Shown here: positions 17,861 through 27,290 of the stretch, one piece after another
Numbering within the stretch: the stretch's first letter is position 1
How the letters are laid out: the number at the start of each line of letters is the position of its first letter
Assembly: GCF_011752565.1 (NCBI RefSeq)
Contig: NZ_VWXK01000006.1
Span: forward strand, 186,001-250,000
Origin: Pantoea sp. Ap-967
GTDB lineage: Bacteria; Pseudomonadota; Gammaproteobacteria; Pseudomonadales; Pseudomonadaceae
Direction of reading: 5' to 3'
DNA length: 64,000 bases
The notes under the pieces: model-generated
Databases searched by the model: none
What the model saw: the letters and a program-made list of their open reading frames with translations, nothing else
Told to the model about the DNA's origin: nothing
Made by a program: the position numbers and the translations under genes

Positions 17861-17935
17861 TCAATGCATGAAAATCGCGATCAGGATGATGACGGGAATA
17901 GGCACCCCAAGCATCCACAGCAGTAATGAGCGCAT
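17861..17935 (-). CDS. 24-residue hydrophobic membrane peptide
   Basis: A short ORF reads ATG (17935) to TGA (17861), 24 codons. It has an excellent AGGAGA ribosome site six bases upstream. The product starts M-R-S-L-L-L-W-M-L-G, has V-P-I-P-V-I-I-L-I-A in the centre and ends F-M-H, that is, one membrane-spanning helix with a Pro kink. Its start codon lies 15 bp downstream of the stop of the larger membrane protein gene, so the two probably share a transcript. Function is unknown. I believe very similar tiny ORFs occur in other Pseudomonas genomes but could not check. Confidence 0.68.
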   Translation of the reverse strand: MRSLLLWMLGVPIPVIILIAIFMH

Positions 17936-17950
17936 GTCGGTTCTCCTGGC

Positions 17951-18850
17951 TTAACGTTGAACGGTACGGTGAGTCACATATTCTCCTTCCAGCCACAGCA
18001 CGTGGTCGCGACGACGGCCACCGAACAGCGCTGCAAGGCTTGCGAAGAACGCGCCGCACAGCAGCGCGACAAAGGTCCACAGGGCTGTCCACGCGGCCAC
18101 CTTGGCTGCCTTGTCAGCCGCCTGCTTGGCATCCACTTTCAGCTGCTGCACCTGGGCCATCACCTGGTCGACGCGCGCCTCTGCTTCCGGCACGGTCAGG
18201 CGGGTGCGCTGTGCTACCAGTTGCGCAAGGTAGGCACGGTCCTCTGCCGGCAAGGCACCGTCACTGGCAAAGCCCTTGGCCAAGATGCGCGCGGCTACGC
18301 CGTTGGCCGCATCCTCGCTCACCGGTGCAGGCCCGTCGCCACGGAACAGGCTGTCGACGAAATACCCCATCGAATTGCTGTTCTTGTCTGCGGCTGCGGC
18401 GCCCCCTGCGGCGGCTGTGACAGTCGCTGCCTGCGACGCCGCACTAGCGCCCGCACCGACCAGATTGCCCGCGGTTCCCAGTACCAGCATCGCTGCCACC
18501 AGGGTCGCCACCGCCCAGGACAGGAAGCCGTGTGCAGTGTCGCGGAAATACACCTCATCGCCATGCAGGTTCGCCCACTTCACCCGTAACCGGCCCGACA
18601 TGTAGCCACCCAGGCCCGAGGCGATGATCTGCGTGAGCAGCAGCCAGACGATGGTGGAAATGCCCAAGGCCTTGGCGCTCGCACCTTCACCGGCCCAAGG
18701 GGAGGTGGCTGCAAAGCCCAATCCCGCCCCCAGCACCACAAGGATCAGGGACAAGGCAGCGGCCGCGGCAGCACCAGCGAAGATCGCCGCCCAGGACACG
18801 CCTGAGCGGCTTTGGGAATCGACAACGGGGTAGTCGGCAGAGGGGATCAT
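17951..18850 (-). CDS. Membrane protein of unknown function (PhnA-like/DUF type)
   Basis: This 299-residue protein starts at the ATG at 18850. A short soluble N-terminus (S-A-D-Y-P-V-V-D-S-Q-S-R-S-G-V-S-W) precedes a glycine/alanine-rich helix (A-I-F-A-G-A-A-A-A-A-A-L). Further helices lie near residues 65-85 and 110-135. An Ala-rich periplasmic or cytoplasmic segment has a predicted coiled coil (V-P-E-A-E-A-R-V-D-Q-V-M-A-Q-V-Q-Q-L-K). A final helix follows, with an R-R-R tail. I do not recognise a defined family; such proteins are often labelled 'PhnA-like' without evidence. The only neighbour in the same unit is the 24-residue peptide. Confidence 0.75.
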   Translation of the reverse strand: MIPSADYPVVDSQSRSGVSWAAIFAGAAAAAALSLILVVLGAGLGFAATSPWAGEGASAKALGISTIVWLLLTQIIASGLGGYMSGRLRVKWANLHGDEVYFRDTAHGFLSWAVATLVAAMLVLGTAGNLVGAGASAASQAATVTAAAGGAAAADKNSNSMGYFVDSLFRGDGPAPVSEDAANGVAARILAKGFASDGALPAEDRAYLAQLVAQRTRLTVPEAEARVDQVMAQVQQLKVDAKQAADKAAKVAAWTALWTFVALLCGAFFASLAALFGGRRRDHVLWLEGEYVTHRTVQR

Positions 18851-19066
18851 GATGTGTTCGCCTGTATTTGGGTTGTTAGCGAGAATTCCATTCGCGCAGT
18901 AACCATTGCAGCGGCTATGCCAGTTGTGACAAAAAATGACATTAAAGAAAATCAATGAGTTAGCACTCAAGATCGCATCACAACCGTGCAAAATGCGCGA
19001 ATCGCCAATCTGCATCAGGTGTTCTGCATTCTTGTCCACGCCCCGAAGCCAAGGCATGATTCGCTC

Positions 19067-19867
19067 ATGACCCTGCCCGACACCCCCGCCCAGACCCCGC
19101 TCACCGCCGACACCGTGCTGCGCTACCACCTGTGCTGGAAACACCGCGACCTCGACGGCGTGATCGCGCTTTACCACCCCGAGGTGCAGTACCACGATTT
19201 CTTCCAGAACCGCGTGCTCGGCCATGGCGAACTGCGCGACTACGTGCGCGCCTGCCTGCCCCGTGAAGCGGGCGAGGACATCGTCCACAGCGACCGCATC
19301 CGCGTCGACGGCTGCACGGCGTTCATCCAGTACCAGGTCACGGTGCAGGGCGGTGACGGCCTGGTGGCGTTCCAGTCCAGCGAAGCGATCACCGTCAAGG
19401 ACGGCCTGATCTGGCGGGTCAACGAGTACGCCACCCTGGTGCGTCAGGGCGGCCAGGGCCTGGCCAGCAGCGGCCCGCGCCCTGCCACCAGCCGCCTTGG
19501 GCTGTCGCCACGGCAACTGTCGACCATGGCCCAGGACCTGGAGCACTACTTCCTGCGCCAGCGCCCCTACCTAGACCCGGAACTGGACCTGCAGCAAGTG
19601 GCCGACGCCAGCGGCTACAGCCGCAACCAGATCTCCTACCTGCTCAACCAGGTGCTGGGGCAAAGCTTCTACCGCTACGTCAACCAGGCGCGCCTGCAGC
19701 ACCTGATGGCCAGCCTCGACGACGACAGCGTCGAAGCGCCCATCGACGAGCTGGCGTTCAACGCCGGCTTCAATTCGCTGTCGGCGTTCTACAAGTGCTT
19801 CCGCGAACACACAGGCCTCACCCCCAAGGCTTACCTCAAGCAAATTTCCCTGCGTGCACGCACGTAA
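19067..19867 (+). CDS. AraC-family regulator with N-terminal SnoaL/NTF2-like domain
   Basis: This 266-residue protein has two domains. Residues about 15-130 read as a SnoaL/NTF2-like fold (V-L-R-Y-H-L-C-W-K-H-R-D-L-D-G-V-I-A-L-Y-style start, H-P-E-V-Q-Y-H-D-F, then W-R-V-N-E-Y). Residues about 165-262 are an AraC/XylS double helix-turn-helix (L-Q-Q-V-A-D-A-S-G-Y-S-R-N-Q-I-S, then I-D-E-L-A-F-N-A-G-F-N-S-L-S-A-F). Most AraC regulators use a cupin sensor, so a SnoaL-like sensor is uncommon. The ATG at 19067 was chosen over a TTG at 18986. It lies 64 bp upstream of an FAD oxidase on the same strand and probably controls that polyamine-related set. Confidence 0.86.
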   Translation: MTLPDTPAQTPLTADTVLRYHLCWKHRDLDGVIALYHPEVQYHDFFQNRVLGHGELRDYVRACLPREAGEDIVHSDRIRVDGCTAFIQYQVTVQGGDGLVAFQSSEAITVKDGLIWRVNEYATLVRQGGQGLASSGPRPATSRLGLSPRQLSTMAQDLEHYFLRQRPYLDPELDLQQVADASGYSRNQISYLLNQVLGQSFYRYVNQARLQHLMASLDDDSVEAPIDELAFNAGFNSLSAFYKCFREHTGLTPKAYLKQISLRART

Positions 19868-19931
19868 GACAGCCATCGGCCAACCCTTCTAGGATCGCCC
19901 ACAGACCTTGACGGATGTGGAGCAAAACCCG

Positions 19932-21338
19932 ATGCAACCCCTGCGCACGCTCAGCCTGTGGATGGACCAGCTCGACGAGCCGCTGTGTGCGCGGCCGGCC
20001 CTGCGCCAGGACCTTGAAGTCGATGTGTGCATCATCGGCGCCGGCTACACGGGCCTGTGGACGGCCTACTACCTCAAGCGCCAGGCGCCGCAGCTGAACA
20101 TCGCGGTGATCGAGGGCAACATTGCAGGCTTCGGCGCCTCTGGGCGCAACGGCGGTTGGCTGATGGGCAACCTGCTGGGCGAAGACCGCCTGCTCGCCAC
20201 CCTGTCGCCGCAACAGCGCCGCGCCAGCATCGACTTGCTGCATGGAATTCCCGATGAAGTGCACAGCGTGCTGCAACGCGAAGGCATCGACTGCGACTAC
20301 CGCAAAGGCGGCGTGCTGTACTGCGCCGCACGCTACCCCGAGCAGGAGCGCAGCCTGCGGGCCTACCTCGACGACCTCTACCGCCAGGGCATGACCGAGG
20401 ACGACTACCGCTGGTTGCGCCCTGAGCAGCTGGATGCGCAGCTTCGCGTCAGCAATGCCTATGGCGCCATCTACAGCCCGCACACCGCGACCATCCACCC
20501 GGCCAAGCTGGCCCGTGGCCTGGCCCGGGCGGTGCAAGCGCTGGGCGTGCCCATCTACGAAAACACCCCGGCCGTCGATTGGCAGCCCGGTGAAGTGCGT
20601 TCGCCGCTGGCGCGCATCCGCTGCCAGTGGATGGTGCCCGCCGTCGAGGGTTACGCCGCCAGCCTGCCGCCCTTGGGCAAGCACCAGTTGCCGGTGCAGA
20701 GCCTGCTGGTGGCCACCGAGCCGCTGCCGGAATCCACCTGGGAACAGATCGGCCTTTCCCAGGGCCAGGCCTTCAGCGAAAGCAGCCGCCAGGTCACCTA
20801 CGGCCAGCGCACGGCCGACAACCGCCTGGTATTCGGCGCCCGTGGCGGTTACCGCTTCGGCGGCCGCCTGCGCGAGCAGTTCAATTTGAACGAGCAGGAG
20901 ATCGAGCTGCGCCGTTACCTGTTCGGCGAGCTGTTCCCGCAGCTCAAGCACGCCCGCATCACCCATTCCTGGGGCGGCAACCTGGGCATGGCGCGGCGCT
21001 TTCGCCCGCACATGCTGTGTGACCGCCAACGCGGCATTGCCCTGGCCGGCGGCTATGGCGGCGAAGGGGTGGGCGCCACCAACCTCGCTGGCCGCACCCT
21101 GACGGCGTTGATGCTCAACCAGCACAACGCCCTGACCGCGCAGCCCTGGGTGCTCGACAACCGCCCACTGTCGAGCCTGGCCAGCTGGCCGCCCGAGCCG
21201 TGCCGCTGGCTGGGCTACAACGCGATCATCCAGAGTTTCGTCCACGAGGACCGGACCCTCGCCAACCCCGCCAGCGCGCCCTGGAGGCGGCGCCTGGCCA
21301 GCTCGCTAGCGGACTTCATGGAAGGCTTCATGCACTGA
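19932..21338 (+). CDS. FAD-dependent oxidoreductase, PuuB-like (DAO family)
   Basis: This 468-residue flavoprotein of the D-amino-acid-oxidase/glycine-oxidase family has the dinucleotide fold D-V-C-I-I-G-A-G-Y-T-G-L near residues 31-42. It also has the family loop G-A-S-G-R-N-G-G-W-L and the C-terminal FAD contact G-G-Y-G-G-E-G-V-G. The N-terminal linker of about 30 residues resembles gamma-glutamylputrescine oxidase PuuB. With a PotF-like polyamine-binding protein two genes downstream, oxidation of a polyamine or its gamma-glutamyl derivative is the best guess. Other amine substrates cannot be excluded. The ATG at 19932 has GGAG upstream and is preferred to a TTG at 19908. Confidence 0.85.
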   Translation: MQPLRTLSLWMDQLDEPLCARPALRQDLEVDVCIIGAGYTGLWTAYYLKRQAPQLNIAVIEGNIAGFGASGRNGGWLMGNLLGEDRLLATLSPQQRRASIDLLHGIPDEVHSVLQREGIDCDYRKGGVLYCAARYPEQERSLRAYLDDLYRQGMTEDDYRWLRPEQLDAQLRVSNAYGAIYSPHTATIHPAKLARGLARAVQALGVPIYENTPAVDWQPGEVRSPLARIRCQWMVPAVEGYAASLPPLGKHQLPVQSLLVATEPLPESTWEQIGLSQGQAFSESSRQVTYGQRTADNRLVFGARGGYRFGGRLREQFNLNEQEIELRRYLFGELFPQLKHARITHSWGGNLGMARRFRPHMLCDRQRGIALAGGYGGEGVGATNLAGRTLTALMLNQHNALTAQPWVLDNRPLSSLASWPPEPCRWLGYNAIIQSFVHEDRTLANPASAPWRRRLASSLADFMEGFMH

Positions 21339-21370
21339 TTTCCCTAACCCCGATACAGGATCCACCGGCC

Positions 21371-21712
21371 ATGAGCATCACCCAGTTCAAACACACAGAC
21401 AGCGCCGTGCTCGACAGTTCCAGCCCGGTCGCGGTGCCCCTCGGCGAGCCTGTCGCGGTGACCTCGGTCACCTGCGTGGAACGCAGCGACGGCGTCGAAA
21501 CCGGCATCTGGGAGTGCACCCCCGGGCGCTGGCGGCGGCAGATCGTGCAGCAGGAGTTCTGCCATTTCATCAAGGGCCGTTGCACCTTCACCCCAGACGG
21601 TGGCGAGCCCCTGGTCATAGAAGCCGGAGACGCCCTGATGCTACCGGCCAACAGCACTGGCACCTGGGATATCCAGGAAACCGTGCGCAAGACCTACGTA
21701 CTGATTTTCTGA
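21371..21712 (+). CDS. Small cupin-domain protein (DUF861/EutQ-like)
   Basis: This 113-residue protein is a single cupin barrel. Family features are G-I-W-E-C-T-P-G-R-W-R, E-F-C-H-F-I-K-G-R-C-T-F-T-P-D-G-G near the middle, then I-E-A-G-D-A-L-M-L-P-A-N and G-T-W-D-I-Q-E-T-V-R-K. The usual metal ligands of cupin motif 1 are mostly replaced (one His only), as in DUF861 members that bind small ligands without catalysis. It sits between the FAD oxidase (32 bp upstream) and the polyamine-binding protein. Its role is unknown; it may sense or stabilise an intermediate. Confidence 0.84.
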   Translation: MSITQFKHTDSAVLDSSSPVAVPLGEPVAVTSVTCVERSDGVETGIWECTPGRWRRQIVQQEFCHFIKGRCTFTPDGGEPLVIEAGDALMLPANSTGTWDIQETVRKTYVLIF

Positions 21713-21764
21713 TCCGCTGATCGCCTGCCTTCGATAACAACAGACAAAGCAAGGTAAACCCGAC

Positions 21765-22844
21765 ATGCGCACGCTCCTCCTCGCCCCCCTGATGCTGGCC
21801 GCCAGCATCGCCAGCGCCGCCGAAACGGTGAAGATCTACAACTGGTCCAGCTACGTCGCCCCCGACACGCTGAAAAACTTCCAGCAGGCCAGCGGCATCG
21901 TGCCGACCTACGACGTGTACGACAGCAACGAAACCCTCGACGGCAAGCTGATGACCGGCAACTCTGGCTACGACGTGGTGTTTCCTTCCAACCACTTCAT
22001 GGCCCGGCAGATCCAGGGCAAGGCCCTCAAGCGCCTGGACAAGTCGCAGTTGCCCAACTGGCACAACCTCAACCCGGTGCTGCTCAAGGCGCTGGAGGTC
22101 AACGACCCGGGCAACCAGTACGGCTTTCCGTACCTGTGGGGCAGCACCGGCATTGGCTACAACATCGACAAGGTCAAGGCAGTGCTAGGCGATAACGCGC
22201 CGGTAGACTCCTGGGACCTGATCTTCAAGCCTGAATACATGAGCAAGCTGAAAAGCTGCGGCGTCGCCGTGCTCGACAACGGCCCCGAGTTGCTACCGAT
22301 CGCCCTGCACTACCTAGGCTTGCCGCACCACAGCCAGAACCCGGCCGACTACGACAAGGCCAAGGCGCTGCTGATGCAGGTGCGGCCGTACATCAGCTAC
22401 TTCCATTCCTCGAAGTACACCGGCGACCTGGCCAATGGCGATATCTGCGTGGTGGTGGGGTTCTCGGGCGATGTGCTGCAGGCGAAGAACCGCGCCGAAG
22501 AGGCCAGGAACGGGGTGAAGGTGGGGTATTCGATCCCCAAGGAGGGTGCGCCGATGTGGTTCGACATGGTGGCCATGCCCGCCGATGCGCCGGATGAGAA
22601 AGCCGGGTATGCCTACATGAACTACCTGCTTGAGCCGCAGGTGATGGCCAATATCAGCAACCACGTGCAGTACGCCAACGGCAACCTCAAGGCAGACGGC
22701 CTGGTGGAGCCAGCGATGAAGGGCAATACGATGATTTACCCGAGCGAGGATGTGATGGGCAAGCTGTATGCCCTGGAGGCGATGCCGGCGAAGATCGACC
22801 GTATCAGGACGCGGATCTGGACCAGTATCAAGGCCGGGAATTGA
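21765..22844 (+). CDS. Polyamine ABC transporter substrate-binding protein (PotF/SpuD-like)
   Basis: This 359-residue periplasmic binding protein has a signal peptide of about 19 residues ending A-S-A-A-E. The mature start V-K-I-Y-N-W-S-S-Y-V-A-P-D-T and the segment Y-D-V-Y-D-S-N-E-T-L-D-G-K-L are hallmarks of PotF/SpuD/SpuE proteins that bind putrescine or spermidine. Another is W-G-S-T-G-I-G-Y-N. The Trp/Asp positions that cradle the diamine appear retained. No permease or ATPase gene is next to it, so it must deliver to a transporter encoded elsewhere or act as a sensor. It is the last gene of the AraC-oxidase-cupin set. Confidence 0.9.
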   Translation: MRTLLLAPLMLAASIASAAETVKIYNWSSYVAPDTLKNFQQASGIVPTYDVYDSNETLDGKLMTGNSGYDVVFPSNHFMARQIQGKALKRLDKSQLPNWHNLNPVLLKALEVNDPGNQYGFPYLWGSTGIGYNIDKVKAVLGDNAPVDSWDLIFKPEYMSKLKSCGVAVLDNGPELLPIALHYLGLPHHSQNPADYDKAKALLMQVRPYISYFHSSKYTGDLANGDICVVVGFSGDVLQAKNRAEEARNGVKVGYSIPKEGAPMWFDMVAMPADAPDEKAGYAYMNYLLEPQVMANISNHVQYANGNLKADGLVEPAMKGNTMIYPSEDVMGKLYALEAMPAKIDRIRTRIWTSIKAGN

Positions 22845-22847
22845 AAT

Positions 22848-22870
22848 GGGGCCGCTTTGCGGCCCCCGTT
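22848..22870 (+). terminator. Hairpin between convergent polyamine SBP and prfC genes
   Basis: GGGGCCGC TTT GCGGCCCC (about 22848-22866) is followed by CGTTTC. The stem begins four bases after the SBP stop and ends just before the prfC stop. The T-run is weak, so it may act in both directions. Confidence 0.55.
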
Positions 22871-22877
22871 TCACTGA

Positions 22878-24461
<1,584 letters not shown>

Positions 24462-24551
24462 GGGAAATCGCCTGACTGGGGGATTTAAAAGGGGCGATAT
24501 CATACCTGAACTTGGGCCTGGACCAAAATCGGCCGCATCAGCGGTTGCAGG

Positions 24552-24633
24552 CCCGGCCTCTTCGCGGGGCAAGCCCGCTCCTACAGGTTGACGATCCCCT
24601 TGTAGGAGCGGGCTTGCCCCGCGAAGAGGCCGG
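24552..24633. repeat. Inverted REP pair
   Basis: Copies of the GGCCTCTTCGCGGGGCAAGC...CTCCTACAGG REP lie at about 24552-24587 and, inverted, 24599-24633. They lie between the divergent prfC and osmoprotectant transporter genes. Confidence 0.92.
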
Positions 24634-24998
24634 ACCTGCAAACGAATTCAGCAAACAATCGCTTTATCACGACAAAAGGCCACAGGGCAGTTATTTCAAC
24701 GCCTACAGCGCATTAACCCGCTGTTTTCTCGCGCCAGATTTCCACCTCCCCAGTGATTAACGCTGGCCAAATGCCGCCTCAGATGGGAACCTTTACGCCC
24801 ACGGAGACGTCCACTCCCCTGCAACCCGCTTCGGTTGGGGACTGGTTTCATCAGCATTTTCGGGCCCGACGGGGTTCGGCTCATGGCCTGATCGCAGCCT
24901 TCGGTTGCTTCACGCTGCTACTCGCGAACACACCACCTGCCGCCAGGATTGGCCGGCTACCAAGAAGTGTGCTCGCCGACAACACAAGGAGTCCGCCT
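24634..24998 (+). other. Long leader of the osmoprotectant transporter operon, with a strong stem
   Basis: This ~365-bp gap precedes the GTG start at 24999. It holds a long stem: CCACTCCCC (24811-24819) pairs with GGGGACTGG (24837-24845) with a single C-C mismatch. The helix continues inside as AACC/GGTT (24823-24826 with 24833-24836) around a 6-nt loop. A frame is open across the region but has no ribosome site and reads as low-complexity, so I treat it as untranslated. I recognise no known riboswitch class. The AAGGAG at 24986-24991 is the ribosome site of the permease gene. Confidence 0.45.
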
Positions 24999-25712
24999 GT
25001 GGCTAAACGCTACGGAAAGGGGCTGTTGGGATGCGCCACCGTGCTCGTCATCCTGGCCCTGCTGGTCCACTGGATCGGCATCGACACGATCGCGCGGTAT
25101 CGCGACGATCTTGGGTTCTACCTGCAAGCGCACCTGGTACTGGTGCTGGCTTCGATGGCGGCGGCGTTGGCCGTGGGCATCCCCGCTGGCATTGCCTTGA
25201 GTCGACCGCACCGGGTCGACAAAGCCGAGCGCTTCATGCAGTTCTTCAACGTTGGCAACACCATTCCCCCCCTGGCCGTTCTGGCCATCGCCCTGAGTAT
25301 CCTGGGCATCGGCGCCGGGCCCGCGATCTTCGCGCTGTTCCTCGCCTCCCTCCTGCCCATCGTGCGCAACACCTACGAGGGCCTGAAAAATGTCCCCGCC
25401 TCGCTCAAGGAAGCCGCCACCGGCATCGGCATGACCCCGCGCCAGCAACTCTGGCAGGTGGAGCTGCCCAACGCCGTGCCGATCATCGTTGGCGGTGTGC
25501 GCGTGGCCCTGGCGCTGAACGTCGGCACCGCACCGCTGGCCTTCCTGATCGGCGCCAACAGCCTGGGCAGCCTGATCTTCCCCGGCATCGCCCTGAACAA
25601 CCAACCGCAGCTGCTGCTCGGCGCCGCCTGCACCGCCCTGCTGGCGCTGGCGCTGGATGCGGCGGTGAGTTTCGCCAGCAAGCGCTGGCTGGAACGTGGC
25701 CTGGCGGGATAA
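24999..25712 (+). CDS. Osmoprotectant (betaine/choline-type) ABC transporter permease 1
   Basis: This 237-residue inner-membrane permease has about six helices. The EAA loop near residues 140-160 reads L-K-E-A-A-T-G-I-G-M-T-P, typical of ProW/OpuCB/OsmU-type permeases. An in-frame region reaching back to 24753 lacks a ribosome site. The GTG at 24999, eight bases after AAGGAG, is the convincing start, and the protein then begins M-A-K-R-Y-G-K-G-L-L. It is the first gene of a four-gene operon of permease, binding protein, permease and ATPase, the OsmU/OpuC layout. Confidence 0.88.
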   Translation: MAKRYGKGLLGCATVLVILALLVHWIGIDTIARYRDDLGFYLQAHLVLVLASMAAALAVGIPAGIALSRPHRVDKAERFMQFFNVGNTIPPLAVLAIALSILGIGAGPAIFALFLASLLPIVRNTYEGLKNVPASLKEAATGIGMTPRQQLWQVELPNAVPIIVGGVRVALALNVGTAPLAFLIGANSLGSLIFPGIALNNQPQLLLGAACTALLALALDAAVSFASKRWLERGLAG

Positions 25713-25725
25713 CGAGAGGGAACCC

Positions 25726-26640
25726 ATGAAAAAGACAATCGCCTTGCTGCTGGGCGCGGCCCTGCTGTTCGCAGGGTTTGCCCAGGCGGCGCAAAAACCG
25801 CTGATTCGCATCGGCGCGCGAGTGTTCACCGAACAGACCGTGCTCGCCGAAATTACCGCGCAATACCTGCGTGCCAATGGCTTCGAGGTGCGCGTTACCA
25901 GCGGCCTTGGCAGCAGCATTGCACGCCAGGCCCAGGAAACCGGCCAGCTCGACCTGATGTGGGAGTACACCGGCGTGTCGCTGGTGTCGTACAACCATAT
26001 CGACGAGCGCATGCCCGACGCTGCGGCCACCTATGCCAGGGTCAAGGAACTGGATGCCAAAAAGGACCTGATCTGGCTGACCCCGTCGAAGTTCAGCAAC
26101 ACCTACGCCCTGGGCCTGCCCAAGCAGGTGGCCGAGGCTTATCCACAGGTCAACACCATCAGCGACCTGAACCAGGTGCTGCGGGACGAAAGCCAGCGCA
26201 AGCACCTGGTGGCGCTGGACACCGAGTTCGCCAACCGCCCGGATGGCCTGGTGGGCCTGAAGCAGATGTACGGCCTGCAAGTGGGCCGCGCCAACATCCG
26301 CCAGATGGACGCCGGGCTGGTCTACACCGCCATGCACAACAACCAGGTGTTCGCGGGCCTGGTGTACACCACCGATGGGCGCCTGAATGCGTTCAACCTC
26401 AAGCTGCTCGAAGACGACAAGCACTACTTCCCCGACTACACCGCCGCCCCAGTCGTGCGCAAGCCAGTGCTCGACGCCAACCCGCAACTGGTCGGCCTGC
26501 TCAAGCCACTGGCCGAACAGCTCGATGACGAAACCATGCGCCAGCTCAACGCCAAAGTCGACGTCGAACACCAGAACCCGACTGCAGTGGCCGCGGCCTT
26601 CCTGCGTGACCACCCCCTGACCGCCGAGGTACAGCCATGA
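25726..26640 (+). CDS. Osmoprotectant ABC transporter substrate-binding protein
   Basis: This 304-residue periplasmic protein of the OpuAC/OsmF-like group has a signal peptide of about 22 residues (K-K-T-I-A-L-L-L-G-A, ending A-Q-A-A). The mature domain has I-G-A-R-V-F-T-E-Q-T-V-L-A-E-I, L-D-L-M-W-E-Y-T-G-V and D-A-G-L-V-Y-T-A-M-H-N-N. This is the fold that cages quaternary amines such as glycine betaine, choline or carnitine. No lipobox is present, so it is a free periplasmic protein. The ATG follows GAGAGGG. Its TGA overlaps the next start by four bases (ATGA). Confidence 0.9.
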   Translation: MKKTIALLLGAALLFAGFAQAAQKPLIRIGARVFTEQTVLAEITAQYLRANGFEVRVTSGLGSSIARQAQETGQLDLMWEYTGVSLVSYNHIDERMPDAAATYARVKELDAKKDLIWLTPSKFSNTYALGLPKQVAEAYPQVNTISDLNQVLRDESQRKHLVALDTEFANRPDGLVGLKQMYGLQVGRANIRQMDAGLVYTAMHNNQVFAGLVYTTDGRLNAFNLKLLEDDKHYFPDYTAAPVVRKPVLDANPQLVGLLKPLAEQLDDETMRQLNAKVDVEHQNPTAVAAAFLRDHPLTAEVQP

Positions 26641-27290
26641 GCCTGCTCGACACGTTCGCCCACCTCGACTGGGCCCAGGTGCTGCAGTTGACCTGGCAGC
26701 ACATCATGCTGGTCGGCGTTGCCGTGGGCCTGGCGATTGTCGTTGGCGTGCCGCTGGGCATCCTGATGACCCGCTTCCCGGCCGTTGCAGGCCCGCTGCA
26801 GGCCAGTGCCACGGTGCTGCTGACCATTCCGTCGATCGCCCTGTTCGGCCTGCTGCTGCCGTTCTACTCCAAGTTCGGCCAGGGCCTGGGGCCGCTGCCG
26901 GCGATCACCGCGGTGTTCCTCTATTCATTGCTGCCGATCCTGCGCAACACCTACCTGGCCCTGACCAACGTCGAGCCCGGCATCCGTGAAGCGGCGCGCG
27001 GTATCGGCATGACCTTCGGCCAGCGCCTGCGCATGGTCGAGCTGCCGATTGCAGTGCCAGTGATTCTCGCCGGCGTGCGCACCGCCGTGGTGATGAACAT
27101 CGGCGTGATGACCATCGCCGCCACCATCGGCGCCGGCGGCCTTGGCGTGCTCATTCTCACCTCCATCAGCCGCAGCGACATGTCGATGCTGCTGGTCGGC
27201 GCGGTATTGGTCAGCCTGCTGGCAATCATCGCCGACCTGCTCCTGCAAACCCTGCAACGTGCCCTGACTCCAGAAGGACTGCGCTCATGA
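26637..27290 (+). CDS. Osmoprotectant ABC transporter permease 2
   Basis: This 217-residue integral-membrane permease has five to six helices. Its EAA loop reads I-R-E-A-A-R-G-I-G-M-T-F and its C-terminal region has I-G-A-G-G-L-G-V-L-I. It resembles the first permease of the operon in length and loop, so the two form a heterodimeric pore. Its ATG overlaps the binding-protein stop by four bases, and its own TGA overlaps the ATPase start in the same way. This means tight translational coupling. Confidence 0.92.
   Translation: MSLLDTFAHLDWAQVLQLTWQHIMLVGVAVGLAIVVGVPLGILMTRFPAVAGPLQASATVLLTIPSIALFGLLLPFYSKFGQGLGPLPAITAVFLYSLLPILRNTYLALTNVEPGIREAARGIGMTFGQRLRMVELPIAVPVILAGVRTAVVMNIGVMTIAATIGAGGLGVLILTSISRSDMSMLLVGAVLVSLLAIIADLLLQTLQRALTPEGLRS

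Noticed and set aside
24753-24998. N-terminal extension of the first osmoprotectant permease
   Set aside because: The frame is open, but it has no ribosome site and is followed by a GTG with an excellent AAGGAG; the extension does not resemble permease N-termini.
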